Of a DNA stretch of 64,000 bases, positions 52,665-61,018 are shown in pieces. A program made the position numbers and the translations under genes. Source of the DNA: Hyphomicrobiales bacterium. Lineage in GTDB: Bacteria; Pseudomonadota; Alphaproteobacteria; Rhizobiales; Rhizobiaceae. Positions within the stretch are counted from its first letter, which is position 1. Every line of letters begins with the position of its first letter. The notes below the pieces were generated by a model. It was not told the DNA's origin, searched no databases, and was given only the letters and a program-made list of their open reading frames with translations. Where the stretch lies: positions 1 through 64,000 of the forward strand of contig UBJO01000025.1 in the NCBI GenBank assembly GCA_900465665.1, in the 5' to 3' direction.

Positions 52665-53368
52665 TTCACGCCCTCCGGCTGACTACCGCACGCTAGAGGA
52701 AGCGAGTAGCTTCCGACCGGAGCCGGACTTGGATTCGATGGCGCTTTTTGCCCTGAGAGCCACGCCGCCACGGCGGTCACGTCCTCTTCCGTCAGATGAC
52801 CGGCCACGACCTGCATACAGTCAGGAGCGATGGAGGTGCGGGTTCCGTAACGCCAACCTCCCAACTGAGCACTTATGTACGCCGCTCTAAGGCCGAGAAG
52901 ACCTGGAATCGCCGGCTCTTGCCCCGTCAAATCCACTCCATGGCAACTCGAACAGGCGGGGATACCTTGATCAGGATCACCCGCGGTAACCAAATTTTCG
53001 CCGCGCGCCATCACGGCGGCACTAGCTTCTGGTAGAGAGAACTCAGGCAGCGCAGGGCGCTGCGCGGCAAAGTATTCCGCCATCTGTTTGAGATAAGCGT
53101 CAGGTAGAAATTGCAGGAGGTAGTTCATCGGAGGATATTTTCGACGCCCGGCCTTAAAGGCGGTGAGTTGGTTGAACACGTAGCCAGCCGGTTTGCCCGC
53201 CAACCTGGGAAAGTACGGATCATTCGTGCCGCGACCCTGTAACCCATGGCAGGGCGTGCAGGCCTGAACCCGCTCCTCCATTTGGGAAATGACATCGTCG
53301 CCGGCCGCCACACTCGACGCGCCAAGACACAGACATAGAAACAGAACCCTGTTGAATATCGGTCGCAC
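52661..53368 (-). CDS. Diheme cytochrome c
   Basis: A 235-residue periplasmic protein. I choose the GTG at 53368, preceded by GGGGAG with correct spacing and giving a clean signal peptide (VRPIFNRVLFLCLCLGASSVAA); a longer frame opens at 53440 but adds a polar stretch before the signal. Two heme sites: CTPCHG and CSSCHG, with Met ligands probably in the segments YPPMNYLLQFLP and QVVAGHLTEE-preceding loops (not certain). First gene of the six-gene oxidase operon; an exact dyad element lies 97 bases upstream. Confidence 0.85.
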   Translation of the reverse strand: MRPIFNRVLFLCLCLGASSVAAGDDVISQMEERVQACTPCHGLQGRGTNDPYFPRLAGKPAGYVFNQLTAFKAGRRKYPPMNYLLQFLPDAYLKQMAEYFAAQRPALPEFSLPEASAAVMARGENLVTAGDPDQGIPACSSCHGVDLTGQEPAIPGLLGLRAAYISAQLGGWRYGTRTSIAPDCMQVVAGHLTEEDVTAVAAWLSGQKAPSNPSPAPVGSYSLPLACGSQPEGVK

Positions 53369-53464
53369 TGAAATAGCTCCCCTGTGCCGGTCAATCTGGC
53401 CAAAGGCTTGGAAGTCAATCGGACCATTCGGCCACTTCAACGTTTTGCTCGAGCAATTCCATGC

Positions 53465-53476
53465 ATACGAACGTAT
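53465..53476. promoter_or_regulatory. ATAC-N4-GTAT dyad upstream of the oxidase operon
   Basis: Exact ATAC-GAAC-GTAT, 97 bases before the GTG of the first cytochrome gene. The distance is like that of the sites before the genes at 25491, 26630 and 43332. Confidence 0.5.
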
Positions 53477-53633
53477 ACTGTCACCATGTTGGCCAATGCG
53501 TATACTCGGGGGTTGGGTTTATGCCGGACTGGCGTAGCATCGTTTTGTATTGTCGTTTAGCCGACACGTCCGGAAGGCCGACCCTCGTCCGGTTTACTGG
53601 CGCTAAACCGGAATGATTGGCACGTCGCGAACC

Positions 53634-53645
53634 ATACTTTTGTAT
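53634..53645 (+). promoter_or_regulatory. ATAC-N4-GTAT dyad / promoter of the candidate small RNA
   Basis: Exact ATAC-TTTT-GTAT followed by ACTTATGAG; TATACT at 53643-53648 could serve as a -10 element. It faces a series of hairpins ending in a strong terminator. Confidence 0.5.
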
Positions 53646-53654
53646 ACTTATGAG

Positions 53655-53818
53655 CCGTCCAGCGAATGGATATCGTTTTCGTATTGCCTCCCTTCCCCCG
53701 GAGTGCAAGCAGTGGCATCCCCTCCGCCACTGGCTTTCTGGGTCCCCTCACCCAGGGCAACGGACGTAGTCCGCACCTGGCCGTCTCCGCCGCCATGGAG
53801 ACGGCCATCTCTTTTTTT
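53655..53818 (+). ncRNA. Candidate small RNA with C-rich loops
   Basis: About 160 bases with no convincing gene. Start inferred from TATACT at 53643-53648. It has a C-rich single-stranded part (CCTCCCTTCCCCC, 53687-53699), hairpin 1 with stem 53710-53716/53726-53732 and loop ATCCCCTCC, hairpin 2 with stem 53738-53743/53750-53755 and loop CCCCTC, a small hairpin CGGAC-GTA-GTCCG (53761-53773), then a perfect ten-base terminator stem (53779-53788/53797-53806) and a T run. Loops with CCTCC complementary to Shine-Dalgarno sequences are the mark of alphaproteobacterial regulatory RNAs such as the NfeR1 and cuckoo types. The RNA is not demonstrated. Confidence 0.55.
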
Positions 53819-53937
53819 CGAACGCCATGCGTGGGTCAACGAGAGGACAGTTGAGACCGCTGCGGCAGAATGCCCACTCGCCACGGACTCATGCGGAATC
53901 TAATAGTGCAAACAGAATGCACATTTTGGAGAGCGTA

Positions 53938-54141
53938 ATGAGATTGGCTCTAATCTCGAATTTCTTGAAGGCTTGGAATTCGCGGCGAAAGGCGACCAGG
54001 CCCGCCCGTTTCGAGATAGTGGGAGAGCGCTGTGATTGCGACCAATATGAAATGTTGATCGCTGCAGCAGCTCATCATTTTGGCGATGGCAGCACTATGG
54101 TCGCCGTCGCACTTGAAAGTGTCTCCCGGCCAAAACTCTAA
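53938..54141 (+). CDS. Small hypothetical protein
   Basis: A 67-residue protein from ATG 53938 with GGAGAG upstream. Basic N-terminal half (RLALISNFLKAWNSRRKATRPARFEIVGERCDCDQYEML), then a helical end (AAAAHHFGDGSTMVAVALESV). No family recognised. It precedes the globin gene by 23 bases and may be co-transcribed with it. Confidence 0.4.
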   Translation: MRLALISNFLKAWNSRRKATRPARFEIVGERCDCDQYEMLIAAAAHHFGDGSTMVAVALESVSRPKL

Positions 54142-54164
54142 TCACCCTTCGAAGGCGGACTCGT

Positions 54165-54614
54165 ATGCCATTCATGCCTCTCGATCCATCGGTCTACATC
54201 GATGATACGATAATCGCCGACCTATCGGAGGAGCTCTCGCACCAACTTAGGATGGACAGAAGACTTCGTCCCATCCTCGATAGGCTGGTGGGAAATCAAT
54301 GGTACGAGTTCGAGATCGGTTTCGAGAACTTCTGGCGGGCTGTTGTGCTTCAAACCGGTGGCCATGCCGAGTACGTGGACGCTGTATCGATCCATTTCTC
54401 TGAACTAACCCCAGAGGACGTCAGGACAATATCGGATGTGTTCTTAGAAGCCTGTTTGAAAGCAGTGCCTCTCCATACCGCCGCACGGTTCGCGGAAATA
54501 AGCGACGCAGCGCTCTCGGCCATACATTCAGCACTCAAGCCGGACGACCGCGAGCATTATGACCGGCTTATCGAAGTTCGAGATAGCCTGAAGGCAGGGC
54601 GCATTTTCGGATAG
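54165..54614 (+). CDS. Group III truncated-hemoglobin-like protein
   Basis: A 149-residue protein whose helical pattern fits the truncated globin family of class III: LRMDRRLRPILDRLVGNQWYEFEIGFENFWRAVVLQTGGHAEYVDAVSIHFSELTPEDVRTISDVFLEACLKAV. In this family the pattern R.D..L.P....W..F....FW..VL...G is followed by H..L and a helix ending in a Phe/Leu-rich segment; the candidate proximal His is in SIHFSEL. It may bind oxygen or NO. The position next to the oxidase operon supports a role in respiration or NO protection; that is inference. Confidence 0.6.
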   Translation: MPFMPLDPSVYIDDTIIADLSEELSHQLRMDRRLRPILDRLVGNQWYEFEIGFENFWRAVVLQTGGHAEYVDAVSIHFSELTPEDVRTISDVFLEACLKAVPLHTAARFAEISDAALSAIHSALKPDDREHYDRLIEVRDSLKAGRIFG

Positions 54615-54751
54615 CTAGTCACTTTCTTGGATAGCAGGAACCTTCGGTCGATCGAGCAAATGCGCCTTTTGGTTGCGCTCGATTTTCACCGGCGTTTGAC
54701 GGCGATGATGTTCTCGCAGTCTCATGGAGATATTGGCTCGATCATGTTTCC

Positions 54752-55423
54752 TTGCAGACCATCTCCATCCCATATCGCTGTTGCGAACAAAGCGCGGCTT
54801 TCCTTCGAGAACTCCGCCGCGTGTTCTCAGCCGCAGTCCGTACGGCCTATGCGAACGCAGTGTCGAATGGCGTCTCGCTGAAGCAAAAGGACCTGCGAAA
54901 TCTCGTCAAGCAGCGTTTCGCCGGCGGTCCCGGCGACGCCTGGATTATTCATTGCGCGACGCTCGAAGGGATGGACCTGAGGAAGGCACGGCCCGAACGT
55001 GGTATGATCTTCGGCACGCGCGCCGGGCTGGAGCGACGTCGAAAGGGACTTGTCACTCACGACGAGTGGCGTAATTTGCGACTTCGCCCTTTGTGCTCGC
55101 GCGGGGACAAGACCTTCGCAGGCAATCGTCACTTCCGCCTCGCGCTGGATGGGCGCACCTGCAGCGTACGTGTATACGGGCGTGAAGTGACGCTCTTCCT
55201 TCCTCAAATGACTGGGAACTCGGGCGAAACTTTGCGACAGGCTGCGGCATTGGCCGCCGAAAGGAAGATCAACCTTACCTTTCGCCTCGATAGCGCGAAG
55301 CTGCACGTCACTCTCGATCCCGACGATTTGCCAGATCATCCGCAGCGTCGTCGACCGGTAAGACCTCTCCCCGGCCGCGCGCTGAATGCCATAGCCACTG
55401 TTGCTGAAAAATCTCGGCGCTAG
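54752..55423 (+). pseudogene. TnpB-like protein, N-terminal half without RuvC domain
   Basis: From TTG 54752 the protein (223 residues) reads MQTISIPYR, a helical REC-like part (FSAAVRTAYANAVSNGVSLKQKDLRNLVKQRFAGGPGDAWIIHCATLEGMDLRKA), then RLRPLCSRGDKTFAGNRHFRLALDGRTCSVRVYGREVTLFLPQM and INLTFRLDSAKLHVTLDPDDLPDHP...RPLPGRAL. This is the layout before RuvC-I in TnpB-like proteins, where GIDL-type sequence should follow; here the frame reads NAIATVAEKSRR and stops. The RuvC nuclease part is missing. It belongs to a different subfamily from the gene at 2-1249. No right-end hairpin was found. Confidence 0.5.
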
Positions 55424-55860
55424 CGGGCGGTCGCTACGCGTTGAGAGCGGCATTGGGCGCGGGTCACCGTCGAAGGCCTCGCTGGCGTTGTGGGAAGAGG
55501 CCGGCCATCCCGTGGGGAAGAGCCAACACCATTGGAGCCAGGCATGCGAAGAGCGCGGACTTCTCGAGCGCACGATGGCGTCACCCGATGGGGTCGAGGT
55601 TCTTAAAAGGCTTAGGGAGCTGCAGCTGTAATCTCTATGGCGCGAGGCTTTGCTTCAAGTGGCCGGCCCGGTCAGTGACTGTCGTTCTGGATGTATACGT
55701 TGGCATGCCTTCAGTTTGGGAAAAACGACACCAATTACCGAGCACGCGCCCCTTATTTTAAACCCTCGTTTGAAGTTCCCTTCAGTAAAGAGGTGATTAT
55801 CGCGGGCCTGGCGGAGTCGCATTATGGCCCCGTCAAGCTGCATTCAAACTGCACCTGACG
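55424..55860. other. Gap after the TnpB-like half gene
   Basis: About 440 bases. A short frame at 55455-55631 (SKASLALWEEAGHPVGKSQHHWSQACEERGLLERTM...) looks protein-like but continues no recognisable family; it might be the far end of the same decayed element. A GTATAC-containing sequence near 55692 is only a weak partial dyad. No terminator was seen. Confidence 0.35.
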
Positions 55861-57468
55861 ATGCCAACACCGGAGACAGAGATGGCTGACATATCTCATA
55901 CAGAAGGCATTGGACGTCCAATCTCGTGGGTCGGTCCGTACTTTCTTCTAGCCGGCGCGATGACGATCGTTCTCACCGACGCCATAGCTGGAACCGCGCT
56001 TTCGATGGCCAGATTGGATATGATGGGAAGCACTCACGCCTCTCCAGACGAATTCGCTAAACTCGACTACGGCTATACAGCGGCAAAGTTGCTTGCTTTC
56101 GCTCTGACGCCTTGGCTGGCGGGCGCTTTTGGTCTCTATCGATGCGTCATGGTGGCCGGCCTCGTAATGACAGCCGCATGCTACGGGGCGTCTTACGTCT
56201 TAGACCTCAATATCCTGTATGTCCTCCGCCTACTCCAAGGTTCAAGCGGCGGGGTTTTGCTCGTTGGCGCGCAAGCACTGCTTTTCAGAGTGTTTCCACT
56301 GAGGCAACAGCCACTGGTTCAAAGCATCTATGCGATCGGCTCGGTTGTCGCGCCGGCGACGATCGCCCCGTACATGCAGGGCTGGCTGTTGGACAGTGTG
56401 GACTGGTCGCTCATATTCCTTTCCTCGGTTCCGTTCGGCATTGCGGGCATCGGGATGCTCGCACTATCTCCTCAGGCACATGCTGTCGATAGCCCCAAAG
56501 TCCGACTGGACGCGCAGGGAATCGTGTTGATCGGCGTGGCCGCCTTTGCGATCAGCTTTGTTCTAAACCAAGGGAATCGCTGGGACTGGCTCAACGATCG
56601 GACAATTGTTCTCGCGATTGCGATCGGTGTTGGCGCTCTCGCGATCCAGGTCGCAAGGCAGCTATACGACCCAGCATCGGCAACAATCTTCAATTTCTCA
56701 GTTTTCAAGAATCCCAACTTCTGCTTTGGGATCGTTGCCAGCTTGGCGGCTGGTTTCGCGCTACTCGGCAGCAGCTTTGTAATACCCTCGTTCGCGGTCT
56801 CGGTTCTCAAAATGACACCCACGGCGGCTGGGAGCCTTTTGTTGCCGAGCACCGTAATGTTTATTGGGTCGCTGTTTTTGACCGCCTTTCTGATCCAAAA
56901 ACTAAAGCTGCCCGGCATCATCACAGTACCTCTCGGTATTCTTGGTCTAATGCTGGCGATGTGGCTGCTGTCGGGCTCAAGCCCCGGGAGTGGAATTCCC
57001 GACATGACGCCCGCGATCCTTATACGCGGCCTGGCCTTGGGCTTCCTCTTTCTCTCGATCACTCTCGTCACTTTGATGAGCCTGGACAAAACGCTGCTGC
57101 TGTTCGGGGTTGCCCTCTTCAGCATCGGCCGACAGCTTGGCGGGCTAGCGGGCATCTCATTCCTCCAGACTTTTATCGAGGACCAGACGGCTCGGAACCG
57201 TGTCATCCTAGCCTCGCACATCTTCCCCGGACGAGGAGAGGTCGCCGCGCGTATCAGCTCTGTTGGAAACCTTCTTTCACACCACGGGATGGAAGCCGCG
57301 GTTGCAAATAAAACGGCGATTTCGCTGATCGGAAAGCAAGTCATGTTGCAATCTACGACTATCGCCTTCAATTCCGCATTTCTCGCCATAACCCTTTTCT
57401 TTTTCATAGCGGCACCCTGCTTGATACTGTGGAAGATAATTCTCGGGCGCGCGTTAGGGGCCAAGTAG
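55861..57468 (+). CDS. DHA2-type MFS transporter
   Basis: A 535-residue membrane protein with about fourteen helices. Features: MTIVLTDAIAGTALSMARLDMMG in helix 1, GAFGLYRCVMVAGLVMTAACYGASYV, RLLQGSSGGVLLVGAQALLFRVFPLRQQPLVQSIYAIGSVVAPATIAPYMQGWLLDSVDWSLIF. It resembles EmrB-like pumps but lacks an adaptor gene nearby. ATG 55882 with GGAGA upstream is an equally good start. It likely exports a small compound; the FAD monooxygenase downstream suggests an aromatic one. Confidence 0.8.
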   Translation: MPTPETEMADISHTEGIGRPISWVGPYFLLAGAMTIVLTDAIAGTALSMARLDMMGSTHASPDEFAKLDYGYTAAKLLAFALTPWLAGAFGLYRCVMVAGLVMTAACYGASYVLDLNILYVLRLLQGSSGGVLLVGAQALLFRVFPLRQQPLVQSIYAIGSVVAPATIAPYMQGWLLDSVDWSLIFLSSVPFGIAGIGMLALSPQAHAVDSPKVRLDAQGIVLIGVAAFAISFVLNQGNRWDWLNDRTIVLAIAIGVGALAIQVARQLYDPASATIFNFSVFKNPNFCFGIVASLAAGFALLGSSFVIPSFAVSVLKMTPTAAGSLLLPSTVMFIGSLFLTAFLIQKLKLPGIITVPLGILGLMLAMWLLSGSSPGSGIPDMTPAILIRGLALGFLFLSITLVTLMSLDKTLLLFGVALFSIGRQLGGLAGISFLQTFIEDQTARNRVILASHIFPGRGEVAARISSVGNLLSHHGMEAAVANKTAISLIGKQVMLQSTTIAFNSAFLAITLFFFIAAPCLILWKIILGRALGAK

Positions 57469-57766
57469 GTAATTTGCCAAGCGCCCACCGATGCGCAGGC
57501 GTCGGCCGTCGCGGCGCTGCGTTTATGGGTTGGCATGCTCCGCATACAGGAGCGTACCGGACCAAAGCGAGCTACGCGATCTCATGCACGCATGAGCAAA
57601 TTGAGTCGGCGCGCCGAAGAGATCGCGGCTCGTTACCGACGCACAGGTATACGGACGGATAACTGACCGCCAATCCGCAGAGACCTAGATCACTTGCATA
57701 ATGGGTCACGGGCTGCCTTGCGGGCGATTACCGCGAGCCGCGCTCCCAGGAATGGAGATCAAGAAT

Positions 57767-59335
57767 ATGGACAATCGCATCGACAGTGACGTCTTGATTG
57801 TTGGAGCCGGTCCCACGGGCCTTCTGCTTGCTTACATGCTGGCCTCGAGCGGCGTTTCCGTCAAACTGGTTGAGAGGCGTGATGGACCGTCTCGAGAGAG
57901 CCGAGCGATGGTAATCCAGGCCCGCACGCTGGAATTTTATGACATGCTTGGGCTCGCAAAAAAAGCGATCCAACTCGGTCTGCGCCTTGAGGATGGCCAC
58001 CTCTTGGTCGAGGGTCGGGAACGCTTAGGTTTCTCTCTTAGAACGATGGGGCCTGTGGGCACCAAGTTTCCATTCGTGCTGGCCCTTCCACAGAGTGAAC
58101 ACGAGGCATTTCTGATTTCGGAGCTTGCTGCTCTCGGTGTGTATCCTCAATGGAGCACCGAGCTCGTTGAGTTTGAGGATCGTGGTGACCGTGTGTCGGC
58201 ATCCCTGTCTCGAAAGGATGGAAGATCCGATAGCCACACCGCACGCTGGTTGGTTGGCTGTGACGGATCTAGAAGCTTCGTTCGCCACCGTCTAGGCATC
58301 GATTTTGTCGGCGGAACGACGGAAGGCACGTTTTTTGTCGCGGATGTGGACACGAGCCCCTCTCTGCGCGATGTCTATTTCGCTTTGGATGGCGAAGCGG
58401 TCACCCTGATGCTTCCAGTAACAAGCAGCGGCACCCAACGGATTATCGGTGTCGTCCCGGATGGCTTGGTCGGCACACCGTCCGCCTTCTCTTTGATGAC
58501 AGCCCGTCTGGAGAAAGTCCTGAACGTCTCGATCAGTGAGCTTCGCTGGTTTTCATCATATCAAGTCAGCCACAAAGTGGCCGCCCGGTATCGTCGGGGC
58601 AGGTGTTTGATCCTCGGGGACGCCGCGCATGTCCATAGCCCTATCGGTGGCCAAGGCATGAACACGGGTTTGGGTGACGCCGTCAATCTTGGTTGGAAGC
58701 TGGCCGCGGTCATTCAAGGTCGAGCCTCACAAGCACTGCTCGATAGCTTTGAACTTGAACGTAAGCCTGTGGCAGAAAACTTGGTGCACACCACCGACCG
58801 GCTTTTCAGGAACATGATAAGCCAAGGAATGGTTTCTCGGCTGCTCCGGCTGTGGATTGTGCCGGCTTTGATATCCGGCTTCGCTCGTTTGAGCGTCTGC
58901 AAGCGCGCACTTTTCAATCTGATCGCGGAGCTGAATGTCGGCTACACAGAAAGCCTCCTCAACGTGGGCAGACAAGGCCGGCTGAAGAGCGGGGAGCGAC
59001 TGCCTTGGGTAAAAGACCTACTGCTATTCGAGTCACTTGATGGGCTGAACTGGGCGGCGGTCTCTTTTGGAGACAGGACCCTTGAATGTTCCGAATGTCT
59101 GGCCCAGGAAGGCGTGATGATCATCCATCGACCAATGACCACTCCGGCGAGAAAAGCAGGCTACAAATCCGATACTCTCTATCTCGTCAGGCCAGATGGA
59201 TACATCGGTATGATCGCACGGCAACCGACCTATCAGGAGGTCAAGCAGTATCTCGAGCGGATAGGCATAGGGCCTCAGGCTGATCACAGACAACCCAGTC
59301 GCCCCGATGGCCTTCGCGGAGGCATGGGAGCTTGA
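57767..59335 (+). CDS. FAD-dependent aromatic monooxygenase (PheA/TfdB family)
   Basis: A 522-residue class A flavoprotein hydroxylase. The N-terminus has the FAD-binding DVLIVGAGPTGLLLAYMLASSGVSVKLVERRDGPS; the middle has the DG-type motif in WLVGCDGSRSFVRHRLGIDFVG, and the second FAD motif is CLILGDAAHVHSPIGGQGMNTGLGDAVNLGWKLAAV. A C-terminal thioredoxin-like part is present but short. ATG 57767 with GGAGA upstream is preferred to 57701. It hydroxylates phenols or polyketide-like aromatics with NADPH and oxygen; the substrate is unknown. The 298-base region upstream contains GGTATACGG near 57647, a weak partial dyad. Confidence 0.83.
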   Translation: MDNRIDSDVLIVGAGPTGLLLAYMLASSGVSVKLVERRDGPSRESRAMVIQARTLEFYDMLGLAKKAIQLGLRLEDGHLLVEGRERLGFSLRTMGPVGTKFPFVLALPQSEHEAFLISELAALGVYPQWSTELVEFEDRGDRVSASLSRKDGRSDSHTARWLVGCDGSRSFVRHRLGIDFVGGTTEGTFFVADVDTSPSLRDVYFALDGEAVTLMLPVTSSGTQRIIGVVPDGLVGTPSAFSLMTARLEKVLNVSISELRWFSSYQVSHKVAARYRRGRCLILGDAAHVHSPIGGQGMNTGLGDAVNLGWKLAAVIQGRASQALLDSFELERKPVAENLVHTTDRLFRNMISQGMVSRLLRLWIVPALISGFARLSVCKRALFNLIAELNVGYTESLLNVGRQGRLKSGERLPWVKDLLLFESLDGLNWAAVSFGDRTLECSECLAQEGVMIIHRPMTTPARKAGYKSDTLYLVRPDGYIGMIARQPTYQEVKQYLERIGIGPQADHRQPSRPDGLRGGMGA

Positions 59336-59527
59336 GCAATGGGGCGGCCATGGTTGATGCGGGATCTGTGGCATTCTTGATGTACTACGATCATAAGATG
59401 CCGAGAGATGTGAAGGCCCCTCGTGCCTCGGCAGCGCGTTGAAATAGTACTCCCAGAGACGAGTGGTGTTGAAGGTTCGCCGGCATCTCACCAGATTGAG
59501 TTGTTGTAACGTAAGAGGGGGCACAAA

Positions 59528-59695
59528 GTGGCCGTATACGACATAAACAAGATCGACCTTTGGAATAGGGGCCGCAAGGCGGCTCTTGAGCGTGCAGGAA
59601 CGTCAGACTGCCCGGATGCTAACGAACAGCCCGAAGACGCGAAAGTCTGGATGGATGGGTTCAAAGAGGGACAAGCTGAGAAGAACCGACGATAA
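59528..59695 (+). CDS. Small RMF-like (ribosome modulation factor) protein
   Basis: A 55-residue gene starting with GTG 59528 behind AGAGGGGG. The sequence NRGRKAALERAGTSDCPDANEQPEDAKVWMDGFKEGQ matches the RMF family pattern G..A...G....CPY/D......W..GF..G, with a conserved Cys-Pro. RMF binds 70S ribosomes and promotes 100S dimers in stationary phase; rhizobia have several small proteins of this pattern. It is too short for usual gene finding. The 190 bases before it (59336-59527) have no gene. Confidence 0.58.
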   Translation: MAVYDINKIDLWNRGRKAALERAGTSDCPDANEQPEDAKVWMDGFKEGQAEKNRR

Positions 59696-59904
59696 GAGGT
59701 CTTCAGCGCCTGCGACGGCTCGCTGCATTTCGTTGGTTAACTGAGTGCGGGCTGATGCAGGCGTAGAACGGCCTCGGGACGCCGTCAAATCAAAGCTGAG
59801 ACCGGGCCAAGGCACTGTTCTTCTTTGATCTCTGCTAGAGTTCGATCTCCGGCCCGTCTTCGTTGGCCCTGCAGATGGGCGCGACAATCCGATCTCGGCA
59901 ATGC

Positions 59905-59919
59905 ATACCCAGGTATAAT
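59905..59919 (+). promoter_or_regulatory. ATAC-N4-GTAT dyad with TATAAT
   Basis: Exact ATAC-CCAG-GTAT whose right half overlaps TATAAT (59914-59919), a consensus -10 box. It would start transcription near 59926, 165 bases before the dehydrogenase start. Confidence 0.5.
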
Positions 59920-59924
59920 TAGAC

Positions 59925-60066
59925 GCCTCTCCGGCGAGGGACTACACCGCCTGTGTGGCCTCGCCACTCAACGAGGCGAACAACGGCATTACGCTCCGGG
60001 CACTCCTCCCCGCGAGATCAGCTGTACGCCCTGCAAAACCGTCTCCGTCTGCCGAGGCGGTTTATC
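59925..60066 (+). ncRNA. Structured leader or second small RNA candidate
   Basis: Starts after the TATAAT at 59914. It carries hairpin CGCC-TCTCC-GGCG (59924-59936), hairpin GCCTCG with CGAGGC around 59958-59977, a C-rich part CTCCTCCCC (60003-60011) partly in the loop of a CGGG/CCCG stem, and a ten-pair hairpin (60036-60045 with 60054-60063) followed only by ATC and no T run. The plan resembles the candidate at 53655-53818. It may be a riboregulating leader of the dehydrogenase gene or an independent RNA. Confidence 0.32.
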
Positions 60067-60089
60067 ATCACGACCAAGGAAGTCACAAA

Positions 60090-61018
60090 ATGAAAAAGAA
60101 TACCGTCCTCGTCGCCCACGAACAGATCGGTTTCGTAGCGGAAAAGCTGTCGCCAGATTTCCAGGTATTGAAAGCTTGGGAAGCCCTGTCGAAAATGGAT
60201 CAGGAGGCTGTGAAGGCGATCGTTGTCGCTGGCGACGTCACGCTTGATAAAAGCTACCTATCACAATTCAGGAATCTCGGCTTGATCGCGTGCCTGACCA
60301 GTGGCTATGACGGCGTGGATGTCGCCTGGGCGAACGCTCATGGCATCAAGGTGTCCCACGCGATCAACGTGAACCACGAAGACGTTGCAGATCACGCCGT
60401 CGGCCTTCTCATTGCCTGGACGCGTGGACTGGTCACTGGCGACCGGCTTGTTCGCTCCGGCAAATGGGACCCCAAGAAGAAAGTGGTCACCCGGTCATTG
60501 AGTGAAATCTGGGTCGGCATTGTCGGCATGGGCGCGATCGGAAAAGCAATAGCCAGCCGATGTGCGGGTCTAGGGCTGGCGGTCTTTTGGTGGGGTCCTC
60601 GAGAAAACACGGCGTCGAACATCCACGGGTGCGAGACCTGAAGACATTGGCAAGCGGGACAGACGCCCTGTTTGTGGCCAGCAGTGCTGACGATAGCAAT
60701 CGTCACCTAATCTCGAAAGAGGTACTTGATGCCCTCGGCCCTGATGGGATCCTCGTCAACGTGGCAAGGGGGAGTCTCGTGGATGAGGATGCATTGATCG
60801 AACGACTTCGGTCCGGGCGTCTTGGTGGCGCTGCTTTGGACGTTTTCCAGTCCGAGCCGACCGATCCGAAGAGGTGGCTTGGGTTGGACAACGTCATCCT
60901 GACCCCTCACTCGGCCGGAGTGACATATTCGGTGTTGCCTAAGCTGGTGGCCCAGCTGTCTTCGAATCTCGAGGCCTACTTCGAGGGTCGGGAGTTGCTG
61001 ACCCCGATTGCCGCATGA
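60090..61018 (+). pseudogene. D-2-hydroxyacid dehydrogenase, frameshifted
   Basis: The frame from ATG 60090 encodes VLVAHEQIGFVAEKLSPDFQVL..., the helix of the substrate domain and the NAD motif VGIVGMGAIGKAIASRCAGLGLAVFWWGPRE, then stops at 60641. The family sequence continues in the +2 frame as KHGVEHPRVRDLKTLASGTDALFVASS...ILVNVARGSLVDEDAL...LGGAALDVFQSEPTDP...VILTPHSAGVT to 61018. Catalytic Arg (VARGSLVDE), Glu (FQSEP) and His (TPHSAG) are intact. The break is a run of four A (60604-60607) where five would restore GAA-AAA-CAC. Probably a hydroxypyruvate/glyoxylate reductase-like enzyme. The gap could be a true frameshift or a base-calling error. Confidence 0.82.

Noticed and set aside
53666..53903. 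Short frames inside the small RNA candidate
   Set aside because: They overlap in several frames on both strands, read across the stem-loops and have no ribosome site; structure explains the region better.
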